Source: Paralimibaculum aggregatum (GTDB lineage: Bacteria; Pseudomonadota; Alphaproteobacteria; Rhodobacterales; Rhodobacteraceae). From it: 64,000 nt of DNA. Positions 27,909 through 37,421 of the stretch are shown piece by piece. The first letter of the stretch is position 1, and each line of letters starts with the position of its first letter. The stretch spans positions 1-64,000 of the forward strand of contig NZ_BSYI01000018.1 of assembly GCF_030270585.1 (NCBI RefSeq). Direction: 5' to 3'. A program made the translations under genes and the position numbers. A model generated the notes under the pieces. The model did not search any database, was not told the origin of the DNA, and saw nothing but the letters and a program-made list of their open reading frames with translations.

Positions 27909-28805
27909 ATGCAGCATCCCGTGCGTCCCCGCCGCTCTGTCCTCTACATGCCGGGCTCGCGCCAGCGCGCCCTCGAGAAGGCAAGGACCCTGCCCGCCGA
28001 CGCGCTGATCCTCGATCTCGAGGACGCCGTCGCCATCGCCGAGAAGGACACCGCCCGCTCGCTGGTGGCCGCGGCGGTCCGCGAGAAGGGCTTCGGCAGG
28101 CGCGAGGTGATCGTCCGCATCAACGGGCTCGACACGCAATGGGGCGAGGCGGATCTCGAGATGGCCGCCTTCGTCGCGCCGGACGCGATCCTGATCCCCA
28201 AGGTCGAGGACCCGGACACCGTGACCTATGTGGCGCGGCGGCTGGCGACGCTGGGCGCCTCCGACAAGGTGGCGATCTGGGCGATGATGGAAACGCCGCT
28301 CGCCATGCTCCGCGCGCCGGAAATCGCGGCCAGCCATCCGCGCCTCGCCTGCCTGGTGATGGGCACCAACGATCTGGTCAAGGAACTCCATGCCGAGCAC
28401 ACCGAGACCCGCACCCCGGTGATCACCGCGCTCGGGCTCTGCCTGCTGGCGGCGCGCGCCCACAAGCTGGCGATCCTCGACGGCGTCTACAACGCGATCA
28501 AGGACGAGGAGGCGCTGGCCCAGAGCTGTCGCCAGGGCAAGGAATTCGGCATGGATGGCAAGACGCTGATCCATCCGAGCCAGATCGACGTCACCAACCG
28601 GATCTTCGCGCCCTCGCCGGAGGAGATCGATCTCGCCAAGCGCTATGTCGCGGCGTTCCGCGAGGCCGAGGCGGCCGGCCGCGGGGTCGCGGTGGTCGAC
28701 GGCCGGCTGGTCGAGAACCTGCATGTCGAGACCGCCAAGCGCCTGCTCGAGCAGGCCGAGATGATCGGCGCGCTGGAGGCCGACCTGGCCGCGGCCGCGG
28801 AGTGA
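27909..28805 (+). CDS. mcl2: (3S)-malyl-CoA thioesterase (CitE/HpcH family)
   Basis: A 298-residue TIM-barrel protein. It opens RSVLYMPGSRQRALEKARTL, then has ADALILDLEDAVAI with metal-binding acid residues, VRINGLDTQWG and the long motif GTNDLVKELHAEHTET. This pattern resembles the Mcl2 malyl-CoA thioesterase of Rhodobacter more than the Mcl1 lyase, which lacks the NDLxKEL segment. It would hydrolyse (3S)-malyl-CoA to malate and CoA, the pull step of the ethylmalonyl-CoA pathway. The nearby mch gene supports this. A citrate lyase beta-like role is the alternative. Confidence 0.85.
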   Translation: MQHPVRPRRSVLYMPGSRQRALEKARTLPADALILDLEDAVAIAEKDTARSLVAAAVREKGFGRREVIVRINGLDTQWGEADLEMAAFVAPDAILIPKVEDPDTVTYVARRLATLGASDKVAIWAMMETPLAMLRAPEIAASHPRLACLVMGTNDLVKELHAEHTETRTPVITALGLCLLAARAHKLAILDGVYNAIKDEEALAQSCRQGKEFGMDGKTLIHPSQIDVTNRIFAPSPEEIDLAKRYVAAFREAEAAGRGVAVVDGRLVENLHVETAKRLLEQAEMIGALEADLAAAAE

Positions 28806-28839
28806 GCCGGCTGCGCCGGCCGGAAGAAGGGGTACGGGC

Positions 28840-29415
28840 ATGACGCTGCTGATCGCGGGGCTGGTCCTCTGGACGCTGGCGCACGGGCTCAAGGTCTTTG
28901 CGCCGGGGCTGCGGGCACGCTGGGCGGCATCGCTCGGCGAGACGCCGGTGAAGGGCGCGGTAGCGCTCGCGATCATCGCGGCGGTGGCGCTGATGGCGCT
29001 CGGCTACCAGCGGGCGGATTTTGTCGCGCTGTGGACGCCGCCGGCCTGGACCGTGCATCTCAACAACCTGCTGATGCTGGCCGCGCTGGCGATCTATGCC
29101 TCGGGCGCGATCCCCGGGCATCTGCGCGCCTGGATCCGCCATCCGCAGCTCACCGCCACCAAGATCTGGGCCACGGCGCATCTGATCGCCAATGGCGATC
29201 TCGCCTCGGTGCTGCTCTTCGGCGGGCTGCTGGCCTGGGCGGTGGCGACCATGATCGGCGTCAACAAGCGCGACGGCAAGGGGCCGAAGCCGGCGCCGGG
29301 CTCCTGGATCTGGGACGGGGTCAACATCGTCGTCGCGCTGGCGCTGGTCGCCGGCATCGGCTGGCTGCACAACCATCTGGGCGTCTGGCCCTTCGCCGGC
29401 TCACCGCCGGCCTGA
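28840..29415 (+). CDS. NnrU family membrane protein
   Basis: A 191-residue inner-membrane protein with five or six hydrophobic segments. The family signature includes WTLAHGLKVFAPGLRARW at the N-terminus and HPQLTATKIWATAHLIANGD in the middle. NnrU and its plant relative Z-ISO (15-cis-zeta-carotene isomerase) share this fold with a heme-binding His, so a redox or isomerase activity is possible. It sits between two ethylmalonyl-CoA pathway genes, 34 bases after mcl2. Confidence 0.88.
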   Translation: MTLLIAGLVLWTLAHGLKVFAPGLRARWAASLGETPVKGAVALAIIAAVALMALGYQRADFVALWTPPAWTVHLNNLLMLAALAIYASGAIPGHLRAWIRHPQLTATKIWATAHLIANGDLASVLLFGGLLAWAVATMIGVNKRDGKGPKPAPGSWIWDGVNIVVALALVAGIGWLHNHLGVWPFAGSPPA

Positions 29416-29507
29416 CGCTTTCGCAGAACCCGCGGCCGATGCGCGCTGCCCGTCCGCCATTGCGGGCCGGGGGCCGCGCCCGACCGGCCGCCTGAAGGGA
29501 GACCGAC

Positions 29508-30584
29508 ATGACCGAGACCGATGTGGCGAAGACGGCCGGGGCGAAATCCGGCAAGACCGACCCGGGCCGCTTCTTCGAGGACTACCGCCTCGGCGAGGTG
29601 ATCCAGCACGCCACGCCGCGCACCATCACTGATGGCGACGTGGCGCTCTACACCGCGCTCTACCCGACGCGCTTCGCGCTCTATGCCTCGGAGGTGCTGG
29701 CGCATGGCTGCGGCCTGCCGGGGCGCCCGGTGGAGGAGCTGATCGCCTTCCACACGGTGTTCGGCAAGACGGTGCCGGACATCTCGATCAACGCGATCGC
29801 CAATCTCGGCTATGCCGAGGGGCGGTTCCTAGCGCCGGTCTATTCCGGCGAGACGCTCTCGGCGAGCTCCGAGGTGATCGGCCTGCGCGAGACGTCGAAG
29901 GGCGATGCCGGGGTGGTCTGGGTGCGCACCACCGGGCTCAACCAGCGCGGCCGGGCGGTGCTGCGCTATGTCCGCTGGGTGCTGGTGCGCAAGCGCGACG
30001 CCGCCTCGCCGGCGCCCGAGCCGGTGGTGCCCGAGCTCGCCCCGGCGCTGACCGCCGAGGATCTCGCCGTGCCCTTCCACATGCATTTCCGGGCCTATGA
30101 CGCGCCCGCCGCCGGCAGCCCGCATCTCTGGGCCGATTACGAGGTCGGCGAGAAGATCGACCATGCCGACTGCATGACGATGGAGGAATCCGAGCACATG
30201 ATGGCCACGCGCCTCTGGCAGAACACCGCCAAGGTGCATTTCTCCACCGCGGCCCGGGGCGGCCAGCCCCGGCTGATCTATGGCGGGCACATCATCAGCC
30301 TGGCGCGGGCGCTGAGCTTCAACGGCCTGGCCAATGCGCAGATGATCGCCGGGATCAACGCCGGCACCCATGTCGCGCCCTGCTTCGCCGGCGACACCAT
30401 CCATGCCTGGTCCGAGGTGCTCGACAAGGCCGAGACCACCGAGCCGACCGCCGGTGCGCTGCGGATCCGCACGGTGGCTGTGAAGAACCGCCCGGCGGCG
30501 GATTTCCCGCTCCGCGATGCCGACGGCAAATATGCCGAGGGCGTGGTGCTTGACTTCGACTACTGGGTGTTCATGCCCCGATAA
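29508..30584 (+). CDS. mch: mesaconyl-CoA hydratase (beta-methylmalyl-CoA dehydratase)
   Basis: A 358-residue double hot-dog MaoC-type enzyme. Residues 20-60 read GRFFEDYRLGEVIQHATPRT and then DVALYTALYPTRFALYAS, the Mch signature. The second half has YGGHIISLARALSFNGLANA and NAGTHVAPCFAGDTI. It interconverts mesaconyl-CoA and beta-methylmalyl-CoA in the ethylmalonyl-CoA pathway for acetyl-CoA assimilation. It is the last gene of the mcl2-nnrU-mch unit and is followed at once by a terminator hairpin overlapping its stop codon. Confidence 0.92.
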   Translation: MTETDVAKTAGAKSGKTDPGRFFEDYRLGEVIQHATPRTITDGDVALYTALYPTRFALYASEVLAHGCGLPGRPVEELIAFHTVFGKTVPDISINAIANLGYAEGRFLAPVYSGETLSASSEVIGLRETSKGDAGVVWVRTTGLNQRGRAVLRYVRWVLVRKRDAASPAPEPVVPELAPALTAEDLAVPFHMHFRAYDAPAAGSPHLWADYEVGEKIDHADCMTMEESEHMMATRLWQNTAKVHFSTAARGGQPRLIYGGHIISLARALSFNGLANAQMIAGINAGTHVAPCFAGDTIHAWSEVLDKAETTEPTAGALRIRTVAVKNRPAADFPLRDADGKYAEGVVLDFDYWVFMPR

Positions 30585-30607
30585 ACCCCTGTCGGAACGG
30601 GGGTTTT
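30583..30607 (+). terminator. terminator after mch
   Basis: AAACCCC at 30583-30589 pairs with GGGGTTT at 30600-30606 across a 10-base loop, and the 3' side ends in four T. The stem begins inside the mch stop codon. It is the cleanest Rho-independent signal on this strand. Confidence 0.75.
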
Positions 30608-30737
30608 CCCGGAGCGGCGTGGGGCGGAAGCACCGCATCGCCGCTCGTCGCCGCGCCCGCCTTGGGCGTCGCGACAAGCGGCCGGCGCGGAACACCGGTT
30701 CGAGGATACGGGCCCTGCGGCCCTGGCGCCGGCGGCC

Positions 30738-31484
30738 CTAGCGCGCCGCGGCAGGGTCGAGCGCACCGACCCCGGTCGGCCCGATCCCCTTGCGCGTCGC
30801 CGGCTGGATGTTGAGGTGGCGCAGATAGTGCCGCTCGATCTGGCGGAACACGAAGACGATGGCGAAGGTGATCGCCATGTAGAGCAGCGCCGCCGTCACG
30901 AAGCCCTCATAGGCCACGTAGTAGCGCCCGTTCAGCGTGCGCCCGGCGCCGAGGATGTCCTGGATGGTGATCACCGAGGCGACCACGCTCCCGTGCAGCA
31001 TGAAGACGATCTCGTTGCCGTATTGCGGCAGCGCGCGGCGCAGCGCAGAGGGCAGCAGGACCAGCCGGGTGATCTGCGGCTCGGAAAGGCCGAGCGCGCG
31101 GCCGCCCTCCAGCTCGCCCTTCGGCGTGGTGGCGATGGCGCCGCGCAGGATCTCGGTGGCATAGGCGCCGGAGTTCAGCGAGAAGGCGATCAGCGCGCAC
31201 CACCAGGCCTCGCGCAGCAGCGGCCAGAGCACGCTCTCGCGCACCCATTCGAACTGCCCGAGGCCGTAATAGATCAGGTAGGTCTGCACGATCAGCGGCG
31301 TGCCGCGGAACACGTAGACATAGGACCGGATCAGCGGCGACCAGCGCGAGCCCCGGCAGAGCGCCAGCGCCGAGGGCAGCGCGATGCAGAAGCCCACCAC
31401 CAGCGCGAGGAAGGTGAGCTGCAGCGTCATCCAGACGCCGGCGGCGAACATGTCCCAGTGCTTGAGCGGCAGGCTCAGATCCAT
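30738..31484 (-). CDS. polar amino-acid ABC transporter permease (HisM family)
   Basis: A 248-residue inner-membrane permease with about five spans. It carries the YVYVFRGTPLIVQTYLIYYG segment of the HisM/ArtM group and the coupling EAA-loop around ALGLSEPQITRLVLLPSALR. It overlaps the preceding permease by ten bases. With HisQ-like and HisJ-like partners it would import a basic or polar amino acid. No ATPase gene follows, so the energising subunit must be encoded elsewhere. Confidence 0.92.
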   Translation of the reverse strand: MDLSLPLKHWDMFAAGVWMTLQLTFLALVVGFCIALPSALALCRGSRWSPLIRSYVYVFRGTPLIVQTYLIYYGLGQFEWVRESVLWPLLREAWWCALIAFSLNSGAYATEILRGAIATTPKGELEGGRALGLSEPQITRLVLLPSALRRALPQYGNEIVFMLHGSVVASVITIQDILGAGRTLNGRYYVAYEGFVTAALLYMAITFAIVFVFRQIERHYLRHLNIQPATRKGIGPTGVGALDPAAAR

Positions 31485-32164
31485 CCGGGCTGACCCCTGT
31501 TGACGCGCGCCTCGAGCCGGGCGAGGCCCCAGTTCGAGACGCTGGTGATCGCGAGATAGACGGCGATCACCGCGAGGAAGAAGAGGAAGGGCTCGCGGGT
31601 CGCCTTGCCGGCCTTGTCCGCCAGCCCGACGAGATCATGCAGGCCGATCACCGAGACCACGGCGGTGGACTTCACCAGCACCATCCAGACATTGCCATAG
31701 CCCGGCAGCGCCAGCCGCAGCACCTGCGGCGCCATCACCAGCCGCAGCCGCTGCCAGGCCGAGAGGCCGAGCGCGTTGGCCGCCTCCGCCTGCCCGTGCG
31801 GGATCGACTGGTAGGCGCCCCGGAAGGTCTCGGTGAGATAGGCACCGTAGATGAAGCCGATCGAGATCACCCCGGCCCAGTATTCCGAGACCTCGATATA
31901 GCCCGCCCCCAGCGCGCCGCCGATCTGGTTCACCAGCCGCTGGCCGCCGAAATAGATCAGCAGGATCAGGACGAGATCGGGCACGCCGCGGACGATGGTG
32001 GTGTAGACCGCGGCCAGCCATTCCCAGGCAAGCCCGCGCGAGAGCTTGGCGGCGCAGCCGGCGACGCCGAGCGCGGTCGCCAGCACCAGCGCGAGCACCG
32101 CCAGCGAGATCGTCACCAGCGCGCCCTCGCCGAGCAGCGGCGCATATTCGAGGAGCGTGCCCAT
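31475..32164 (-). CDS. polar amino-acid ABC transporter permease (HisQ family)
   Basis: A 229-residue permease with five predicted spans. Landmarks are VYTTIVRGVPDLVLILLIYF and the cytoplasmic EAA loop AEAANALGLSAWQRLRLVMA, which contacts the ATPase. It lies 40 bases after the periplasmic receptor gene and shares ten bases with the next permease, so all three form one operon on the minus strand. Confidence 0.92.
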   Translation of the reverse strand: MGTLLEYAPLLGEGALVTISLAVLALVLATALGVAGCAAKLSRGLAWEWLAAVYTTIVRGVPDLVLILLIYFGGQRLVNQIGGALGAGYIEVSEYWAGVISIGFIYGAYLTETFRGAYQSIPHGQAEAANALGLSAWQRLRLVMAPQVLRLALPGYGNVWMVLVKSTAVVSVIGLHDLVGLADKAGKATREPFLFFLAVIAVYLAITSVSNWGLARLEARVNRGQPGWI

Positions 32165-32204
32165 GGCTCAGGCCCGCCCCCCGGTTCGCCTCCCCATGCC
32201 GCGG

Positions 32205-32963
32205 TCAGCCGCCATAGATGTCGAAGTCGAAATACTTGCCCTGGATGGCCTCGTAGGTGCCGTTGCCGCGGATCGCGTCGATCGCCGCGTTGAAGGCCGC
32301 CTCGAGATCGTCATCATCCTTGCGCAGGCCGATGCCGACGCCCTCGCCATGGTATTCCGGCACCGAGAAGCCCGGCCCGAAGAAGGCGAACCCCGCGCCG
32401 GCCTCGGTCTTCAGGAAGCCCTCGGCGATCACCACCGAGTCGGCCATGATGGCATCGACCCGGCCCGACTGGAGATCGAGATAGGCCTCGTCCTGGGTGC
32501 CGTAGAGCTTGAGCTCGGCCTCGGGGAACTCGCCCTCCATGAAGTCGTGATGGATGGTGCCGCGCTGCACGCCCACGGTCTTGCCCGCCATGCCCTCGGC
32601 GGTGGCCTCGTAGCCGGCGCCTTCCTTGGCGGCGAACTTGGCCGGGGTGTTGTAATACTTCTTGGTGAAATCGATCACCTTCTGGCGATCCGGGGTGATC
32701 GACATCGAGGCGACGATGGCGTCGCACTTGCGCTCGAGCAGCGCCGGGATGATGCCGTCCCACTCGGTCTGGACCATTTCGCAGCTCTTGCCCATTTCCG
32801 AGCAGAGCGCCTCGGCGATGTCGATGTCGAAGCCGACCAGATTGCCATCCGGCGTCACCTCGGAGAACGGCGGGTAGGCGCCCTCGACGCAGATCCTGAG
32901 ATCCGCGGCGGCGGCATGTCCGGCAGCAAGCGCGACAAGCGCGGCAGCGAGGAGACGGGTCAT
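32205..32963 (-). CDS. polar amino-acid ABC transporter periplasmic binding protein (HisJ/ArtJ family)
   Basis: A 252-residue receptor with a signal peptide of about 20 residues (TRLLAAALVALAAGHAAA). The mature protein begins LRICVEGAYPPFSEVTPDG and continues VGFDIDIAEALCSEMGK, the signature of family 3 solute-binding proteins, with the disulfide-type cysteines of HisJ in CSEMGKSCEM. CAGGGAG before the ATG at 32963 supports the start. It leads the receptor-HisQ-HisM operon and is divergent from sdhC. Confidence 0.93.
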   Translation of the reverse strand: MTRLLAAALVALAAGHAAAADLRICVEGAYPPFSEVTPDGNLVGFDIDIAEALCSEMGKSCEMVQTEWDGIIPALLERKCDAIVASMSITPDRQKVIDFTKKYYNTPAKFAAKEGAGYEATAEGMAGKTVGVQRGTIHHDFMEGEFPEAELKLYGTQDEAYLDLQSGRVDAIMADSVVIAEGFLKTEAGAGFAFFGPGFSVPEYHGEGVGIGLRKDDDDLEAAFNAAIDAIRGNGTYEAIQGKYFDFDIYGG

Positions 32964-33219
32964 TGCAAAACTCCCTGTTATGACCGTTCCGCGACAGTCT
33001 GCACCCCGCGTCGCCGCCGTCAACGATGTTGGCAAGGGAAACGCCGCGCCAGCCGCACCGGAGGGGCCGGGCGCCGCCCCCCGCAGACCCCGCCGCGGCC
33101 TCGCCCCGGGCCCGCGGAAGCCGGGGCAACCCCTCCTTTCGCTGCTGCGGCAAATCACCGGTAGCCACAGCCCTGCCGGAATCCTAATCTCCCGGCCAGC
33201 AATCTACCGGGAGGCAAGG

Positions 33220-33603
33220 ATGGCCGATGTGAATCGGGGCGGCAGGCCCCTGTCGCCGCATCTTCAGGTCTACAGGATGCAGTGGACCATGCTGCTGTCG
33301 ATCACCCACCGGATCACCGGCGCGGGGATGATGGTCGGCGCGGTGCTGGTGGTGTGGTGGCTGGTCGCCGCCGCCACGGGGCCGGACTATTTCGCGTTCG
33401 TCGACGGGCTGATGACCTCCTGGATCGGCACCCTGGTGATGATCGGCTCCGCCTGGGCGCTGTTCTATCACCTGGCCAACGGGCTCCGGCACCTGGCCTG
33501 GGATCTCGGCCTCGGTTTCGATCTCCCCACCGCGCAGGCCACGGGCTATGCCGCGGTCGCGGCCTCGGTCGCGCTCACCCTCCTGCTGATCCTGCTCGCC
33601 TGA
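33220..33603 (+). CDS. sdhC: succinate dehydrogenase cytochrome b556 subunit
   Basis: A 127-residue membrane anchor with three spans. RPLSPHLQVYRMQ and then SITHRITGAGMM carry the SdhC signature, and the heme-ligand His lies in FYHLANGLRHLAWDLG. With SdhD it binds heme b and ubiquinone. The ATG at 33220 follows GAGGCAAGG. It begins the sdh operon. Confidence 0.95.
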   Translation: MADVNRGGRPLSPHLQVYRMQWTMLLSITHRITGAGMMVGAVLVVWWLVAAATGPDYFAFVDGLMTSWIGTLVMIGSAWALFYHLANGLRHLAWDLGLGFDLPTAQATGYAAVAASVALTLLLILLA

Positions 33604-33616
33604 GGAGACGCCAGCC

Positions 33617-34006
33617 ATGAGCTACCGCACTGCGAAAGCCCGCGTCACGGGTCTCGGCTCCGCCGGTTCCGGCGTGCATCACTGGTGGACCCACCGGCTC
33701 ACCTCGGTGGCGCTGGTGCCGCTGGGCCTGCTCTGGGTCGTGCCCTTCGCCCAGACCCTGGGCGAGGGCCATGCCGCCGTCCTCGCGCTCTATGCCAACC
33801 CGTTCCACGCGATCGTCGCCGCGCTCTTCGTCGCGGTCAGCTTCCATCACCTCGCGCAGGGCTTGCAGGTGGTGATCGAGGACTATGTCCACGCCAAGGG
33901 CTGGCGCACCGGGCTGCTGGTGGCCAATTCCCTGTTCTGCGCGGCGCTCGGCTTCGCCGGGGTCTTCGCGCTTCTGAAGATCGCGTTCACGGCGCCCGGC
34001 GCCTGA
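33617..34006 (+). CDS. sdhD: succinate dehydrogenase membrane anchor subunit
   Basis: A 129-residue anchor with three spans. [19 protein letters not shown] at the N-terminus and [18 protein letters not shown] in the middle match alphaproteobacterial SdhD, where one His ligates heme b and the Asp-Tyr pair faces quinone. It follows sdhC by 13 bases. Confidence 0.94.
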   Translation: MSYRTAKARVTGLGSAGSGVHHWWTHRLTSVALVPLGLLWVVPFAQTLGEGHAAVLALYANPFHAIVAALFVAVSFHHLAQGLQVVIEDYVHAKGWRTGLLVANSLFCAALGFAGVFALLKIAFTAPGA

Positions 34007-34031
34007 GCTTCCGCCTGCGAGAGAGGACCAG

Positions 34032-35834
34032 ATGGCCGCTTACGATTTCACCGATCACAGCTATGACGTCGTCGTCGTCGGCGCCGGCGGCGCCGGCCTG
34101 CGCGCCACCCTCGGCATGGCCGAGCGCGGGCTCAAGACCGCCTGCATCTCCAAGGTCTTCCCGACCCGCAGCCACACCGTCGCGGCGCAGGGGGGCATCG
34201 CCGCCTCGCTGAAGAACATGGGCCCGGACGACTGGCAGTGGCACATGTACGACACCATCAAGGGCTCCGACTGGCTCGGCGACATGGACGCGATGGAATA
34301 TCTCGCCCGCGAGGCCCCGGCCTCGGTGCTCGAGCTCGAGCATTACGGCGTGCCGTTCTCGCGGACCGAGGCGGGCAAGATCTACCAGCGCCCCTTCGGC
34401 GGCCACACCACCGAGTTCGGCGAGGGCCCGCCGGTGCAGCGCACCTGCGCCGCCGCCGATCGCACCGGACACGCCATCCTGCACACCCTCTACGGCCAGG
34501 CGCTGAAGGAGAACGCCGAGTTCTTCATCGAGTATTTCGCCACCGACCTGATCATGTCGGACGACGGCGCCTGCACCGGCATCATCGCCTGGAAGCTCGA
34601 CGACGGCACCTTCCACCGCTTCTCCGCCAAGACCGTGGTGCTCGCCACCGGCGGCTACGGGCGGGCCTATTTCTCCTGCACCTCGGCCCATACCTGCACC
34701 GGCGACGGCAATGGCATGGTGGCCCGCGCCGGCCTGCCGCTGCAGGACATGGAGTTCGTCCAGTTCCACCCCACCGGGATCTACGGCGCCGGCTGCCTGA
34801 TCACCGAGGGTGCCCGCGGCGAGGGCGGCTATCTCACCAACTCCGAGGGCGAGCGCTTCATGGAGCGCTACGCGCCGACCTACAAGGATCTCGCCTCGCG
34901 CGACGTCGTCTCGCGCTGCATGACCATGGAGATCCGCGAGGGCCGCGGTGTCGGGCCGGAGAAGGACCACATCTTCCTGCATCTCAACCACCTGCCGCAG
35001 GAACAGCTGGCGCTGCGCCTGCCGGGCATCTCGGAATCGGCGCGGATCTTCGCCGGCGTCGATCTCACCCGCGAGCCGATCCCGGTGCTGCCGACGGTGC
35101 ACTACAACATGGGCGGCATCCCGACGAACTACTGGGGCGAGGTGCTCTCCCCCACCGCGGACGATCCGGACCGCGTGGTGCCCGGCCTGATGGCCTGCGG
35201 CGAGGCGGCCTGCGCCAGCGTGCACGGCGCCAACCGGCTCGGCTCCAACTCGCTGACCGATCTCGTGGTGTTCGGCCGCGCCGCGGCGATCCGGGCCGCG
35301 GCGGTGATCGACCCCGATGCGCCGAACCCGACGCTGAACATGCGCGCCTGCGACGAGGCGATGGACCGCTTCGACCGCCTGCGCCATGCCAAGGGCGCGG
35401 TGCCAACGGCGACGCTGCGCCTCAACCTCCAGAAGGCGATGCAGGAGGACGCCGCCGTCTTCCGCACCTCGAAATCGCTCAAGGAAGGCTGCGCGCGCGT
35501 CTCCAAGGTCGACGCCGCCTTCGACGATGTCGGCGTGACCGACCGCTCGCTGATCTGGAACTCGGACCTGATGGAGACGCTCGAGCTCTCCAACCTGCTG
35601 CCCTCGGCGCTGGCCACCGTCTTTTCGGCCGAGGCGCGCAAGGAGAGCCGCGGCGCCCATGCGCATGAGGACTTCCCGGATCGCGACGACGAGAACTGGC
35701 GCGTGCATTCGCTCGCCTGGATCGAGGGCGACGTGAAGCTCGACTACCGGCCCGTCAAGGTGCAGCCGCTGACGCCGGAGAACGAGGGCGGCATCCCGCT
35801 GGCCCGCATCGCGCCCAAGGCGCGCGTCTACTGA
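34032..35834 (+). CDS. sdhA: succinate dehydrogenase flavoprotein subunit
   Basis: A 600-residue FAD subunit that oxidises succinate. The FAD loop is [18 protein letters not shown], the covalent flavin His is in [14 protein letters not shown], and [20 protein letters not shown] and [19 protein letters not shown] line the active site. Length is normal. Its stop overlaps the start of a methyltransferase gene (TGATG), which separates it from sdhB. Confidence 0.97.
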   Translation: MAAYDFTDHSYDVVVVGAGGAGLRATLGMAERGLKTACISKVFPTRSHTVAAQGGIAASLKNMGPDDWQWHMYDTIKGSDWLGDMDAMEYLAREAPASVLELEHYGVPFSRTEAGKIYQRPFGGHTTEFGEGPPVQRTCAAADRTGHAILHTLYGQALKENAEFFIEYFATDLIMSDDGACTGIIAWKLDDGTFHRFSAKTVVLATGGYGRAYFSCTSAHTCTGDGNGMVARAGLPLQDMEFVQFHPTGIYGAGCLITEGARGEGGYLTNSEGERFMERYAPTYKDLASRDVVSRCMTMEIREGRGVGPEKDHIFLHLNHLPQEQLALRLPGISESARIFAGVDLTREPIPVLPTVHYNMGGIPTNYWGEVLSPTADDPDRVVPGLMACGEAACASVHGANRLGSNSLTDLVVFGRAAAIRAAAVIDPDAPNPTLNMRACDEAMDRFDRLRHAKGAVPTATLRLNLQKAMQEDAAVFRTSKSLKEGCARVSKVDAAFDDVGVTDRSLIWNSDLMETLELSNLLPSALATVFSAEARKESRGAHAHEDFPDRDDENWRVHSLAWIEGDVKLDYRPVKVQPLTPENEGGIPLARIAPKARVY

Positions 35835-36484
35835 TGTCGGTGCTCGGCCGGATCGTCGAGCGCCTGCGGCCACGCCCGGCGGCACGCGCGGGGGAGTTCT
35901 CCTCCGCCGCCTACTGGGACGGGCGCTATCGCAGCGGCGGCAATTCCGGCAGCGGCTCCTACGGCAAGTTCGCCGAGTACAAGGCCGCCGCGATCAACGC
36001 CCATGTCGCCGAGCACGGGCTGACCCGCGCGATCGAGTTCGGCTGCGGCGACGGCAACCAGGCGGCGCTGCTCGAGATCGCTGACTATACCGGCATCGAC
36101 ATCTCGCCGAAGGCGGTGGCGCTCTGCCGGGAGAAGCTCGGCCACCTGCCCGGCCGGCACTTCTTCGAGACCGCGGATCGCGGCGCCTATTCAGGCACTT
36201 ACGATCTCGCGCTCTCGCTCGACGTGATCTATCATCTGGTGGAGGACGAGGTCTTCGACCGCTACATGGCCGATCTCTTCGACCATGCCGGCGGGCATGT
36301 GATGATCTACGCCTCCGACCATGACGAGCAGACGCCGGACAGCCATGTCCGCCATCGCCGCCACAGCGCCTGGGTCGCCGCCAACCGGCCGGACTGGACC
36401 TGTGCCGCGCGTCTCGAGAACCCCCATGCCGGCCCCTGGCCGGAGGGCAGCTTCGCCTTCTTCACGCTCTACCGGCGCGGCTGA
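35834..36484 (+). CDS. class I SAM-dependent methyltransferase inserted in the sdh operon (first)
   Basis: A 216-residue methyltransferase. Motif I is AIEFGCGDGNQAALLEI at about residues 65-81, followed by the acidic YTGIDISPKAVAL. It has a two-part architecture with an N-terminal region that includes YWDGRYRSGGNSGSGSYG. Its ATG overlaps the sdhA stop, so it is translated with sdhA. The target is unknown; similar SAM enzymes modify small molecules or sugars. A link to succinate dehydrogenase is only positional. Confidence 0.82.
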   Translation: MSVLGRIVERLRPRPAARAGEFSSAAYWDGRYRSGGNSGSGSYGKFAEYKAAAINAHVAEHGLTRAIEFGCGDGNQAALLEIADYTGIDISPKAVALCREKLGHLPGRHFFETADRGAYSGTYDLALSLDVIYHLVEDEVFDRYMADLFDHAGGHVMIYASDHDEQTPDSHVRHRRHSAWVAANRPDWTCAARLENPHAGPWPEGSFAFFTLYRRG

Positions 36485-36517
36485 GCCCGCCCGCTGACCA
36501 GGACCGCGACCCGACCC

Positions 36518-37348
36518 ATGGACGAGCACACCGCCACCGCCGCGCCCGCGAGCCCCGGCCCCGAGCCGGCCGGCAAGGCCGCGCGCACCGGCCCTGCCCG
36601 CCCCGTCTGGTCGGCCCCCGGCAGCCGCGGCGCCGCCGAGATCGCCGAGATCCTCGCCTTCCGCGAGGCCCGTGCCCGTGCCCATCTCGAGCGGCTGGCG
36701 GCCGAGGGGCCGGTGCGGCGTTGCCCGGTCTGCGGCCATGAGGGGCGCTTCGCCCCGGTGCGCCAGAAGCCCGGCATCTGGTGCCCGCAATGCGACAGCC
36801 GCCCCCGCCACCGGCTGCTCAAGCTCTGGATCGACCGCGAGATGCGCCTGCCCGCCGGCGCGGAGGTGCTGCATTTCGCCGCCGAACCCTGGGTGCGGGC
36901 GGAGATGGAGGCCCGCGGCGCGCGCTACCGCACGGCCGACATCACCGATGCCTTCGATCTCCGCCTCGATCTCGAGGCGATCGCCCTGCCCGATGCCAGC
37001 CTCGACATGGTGATCGCCAACCACGTGCTCGAGCATGTGGACGATGCCAGGGCGCTGGCCGAGCTGTTCCGGGTGCTGCGCCCGGGCGGGCTGGCGGTGC
37101 TGACGGTGCCGCTGGTCGAGGGCTGGGAGCAGACCTACGAGGTGCCCGGCCTCGATGCCGAGACCCGCGCGCTGCGCTATGGCGATGCCGACCACCGGCG
37201 CTTCTATGGCCGCGATCTCCGCGACCGGGTCCGCGCCGCCGGCTTTCGCCTCGGCGAGTTCGCCGCGGTCGAGCCGGACGTCTCAGCCCATGCGCTGCAC
37301 CGGGGCGAGCGGATCTTCCTCGCCGCCAGGCCGGAGGCCGCGCCGTGA
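36518..37348 (+). CDS. zinc-ribbon SAM-dependent methyltransferase inserted in the sdh operon (second)
   Basis: A 276-residue protein. Residues 70-95 form a zinc ribbon with cysteine pairs CPVC and CPQC ([12 protein letters not shown], then [15 protein letters not shown]). A Rossmann methyltransferase domain follows, with [20 protein letters not shown] and [16 protein letters not shown]. The first 35 residues are a disordered Ala-Pro segment. It lies 33 bases after the first methyltransferase and 73 before sdhB. This ribbon-methyltransferase pairing is known from cell-surface sugar loci; the substrate is unknown. Confidence 0.85.
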   Translation: MDEHTATAAPASPGPEPAGKAARTGPARPVWSAPGSRGAAEIAEILAFREARARAHLERLAAEGPVRRCPVCGHEGRFAPVRQKPGIWCPQCDSRPRHRLLKLWIDREMRLPAGAEVLHFAAEPWVRAEMEARGARYRTADITDAFDLRLDLEAIALPDASLDMVIANHVLEHVDDARALAELFRVLRPGGLAVLTVPLVEGWEQTYEVPGLDAETRALRYGDADHRRFYGRDLRDRVRAAGFRLGEFAAVEPDVSAHALHRGERIFLAARPEAAP

Positions 37349-37421
37349 CCGATACCAGACATGCCCGCCCGGCACGCCGCCGCCCGGGCCCCCACAGATC
37401 CCACGCGACCCGGAGGTAACG

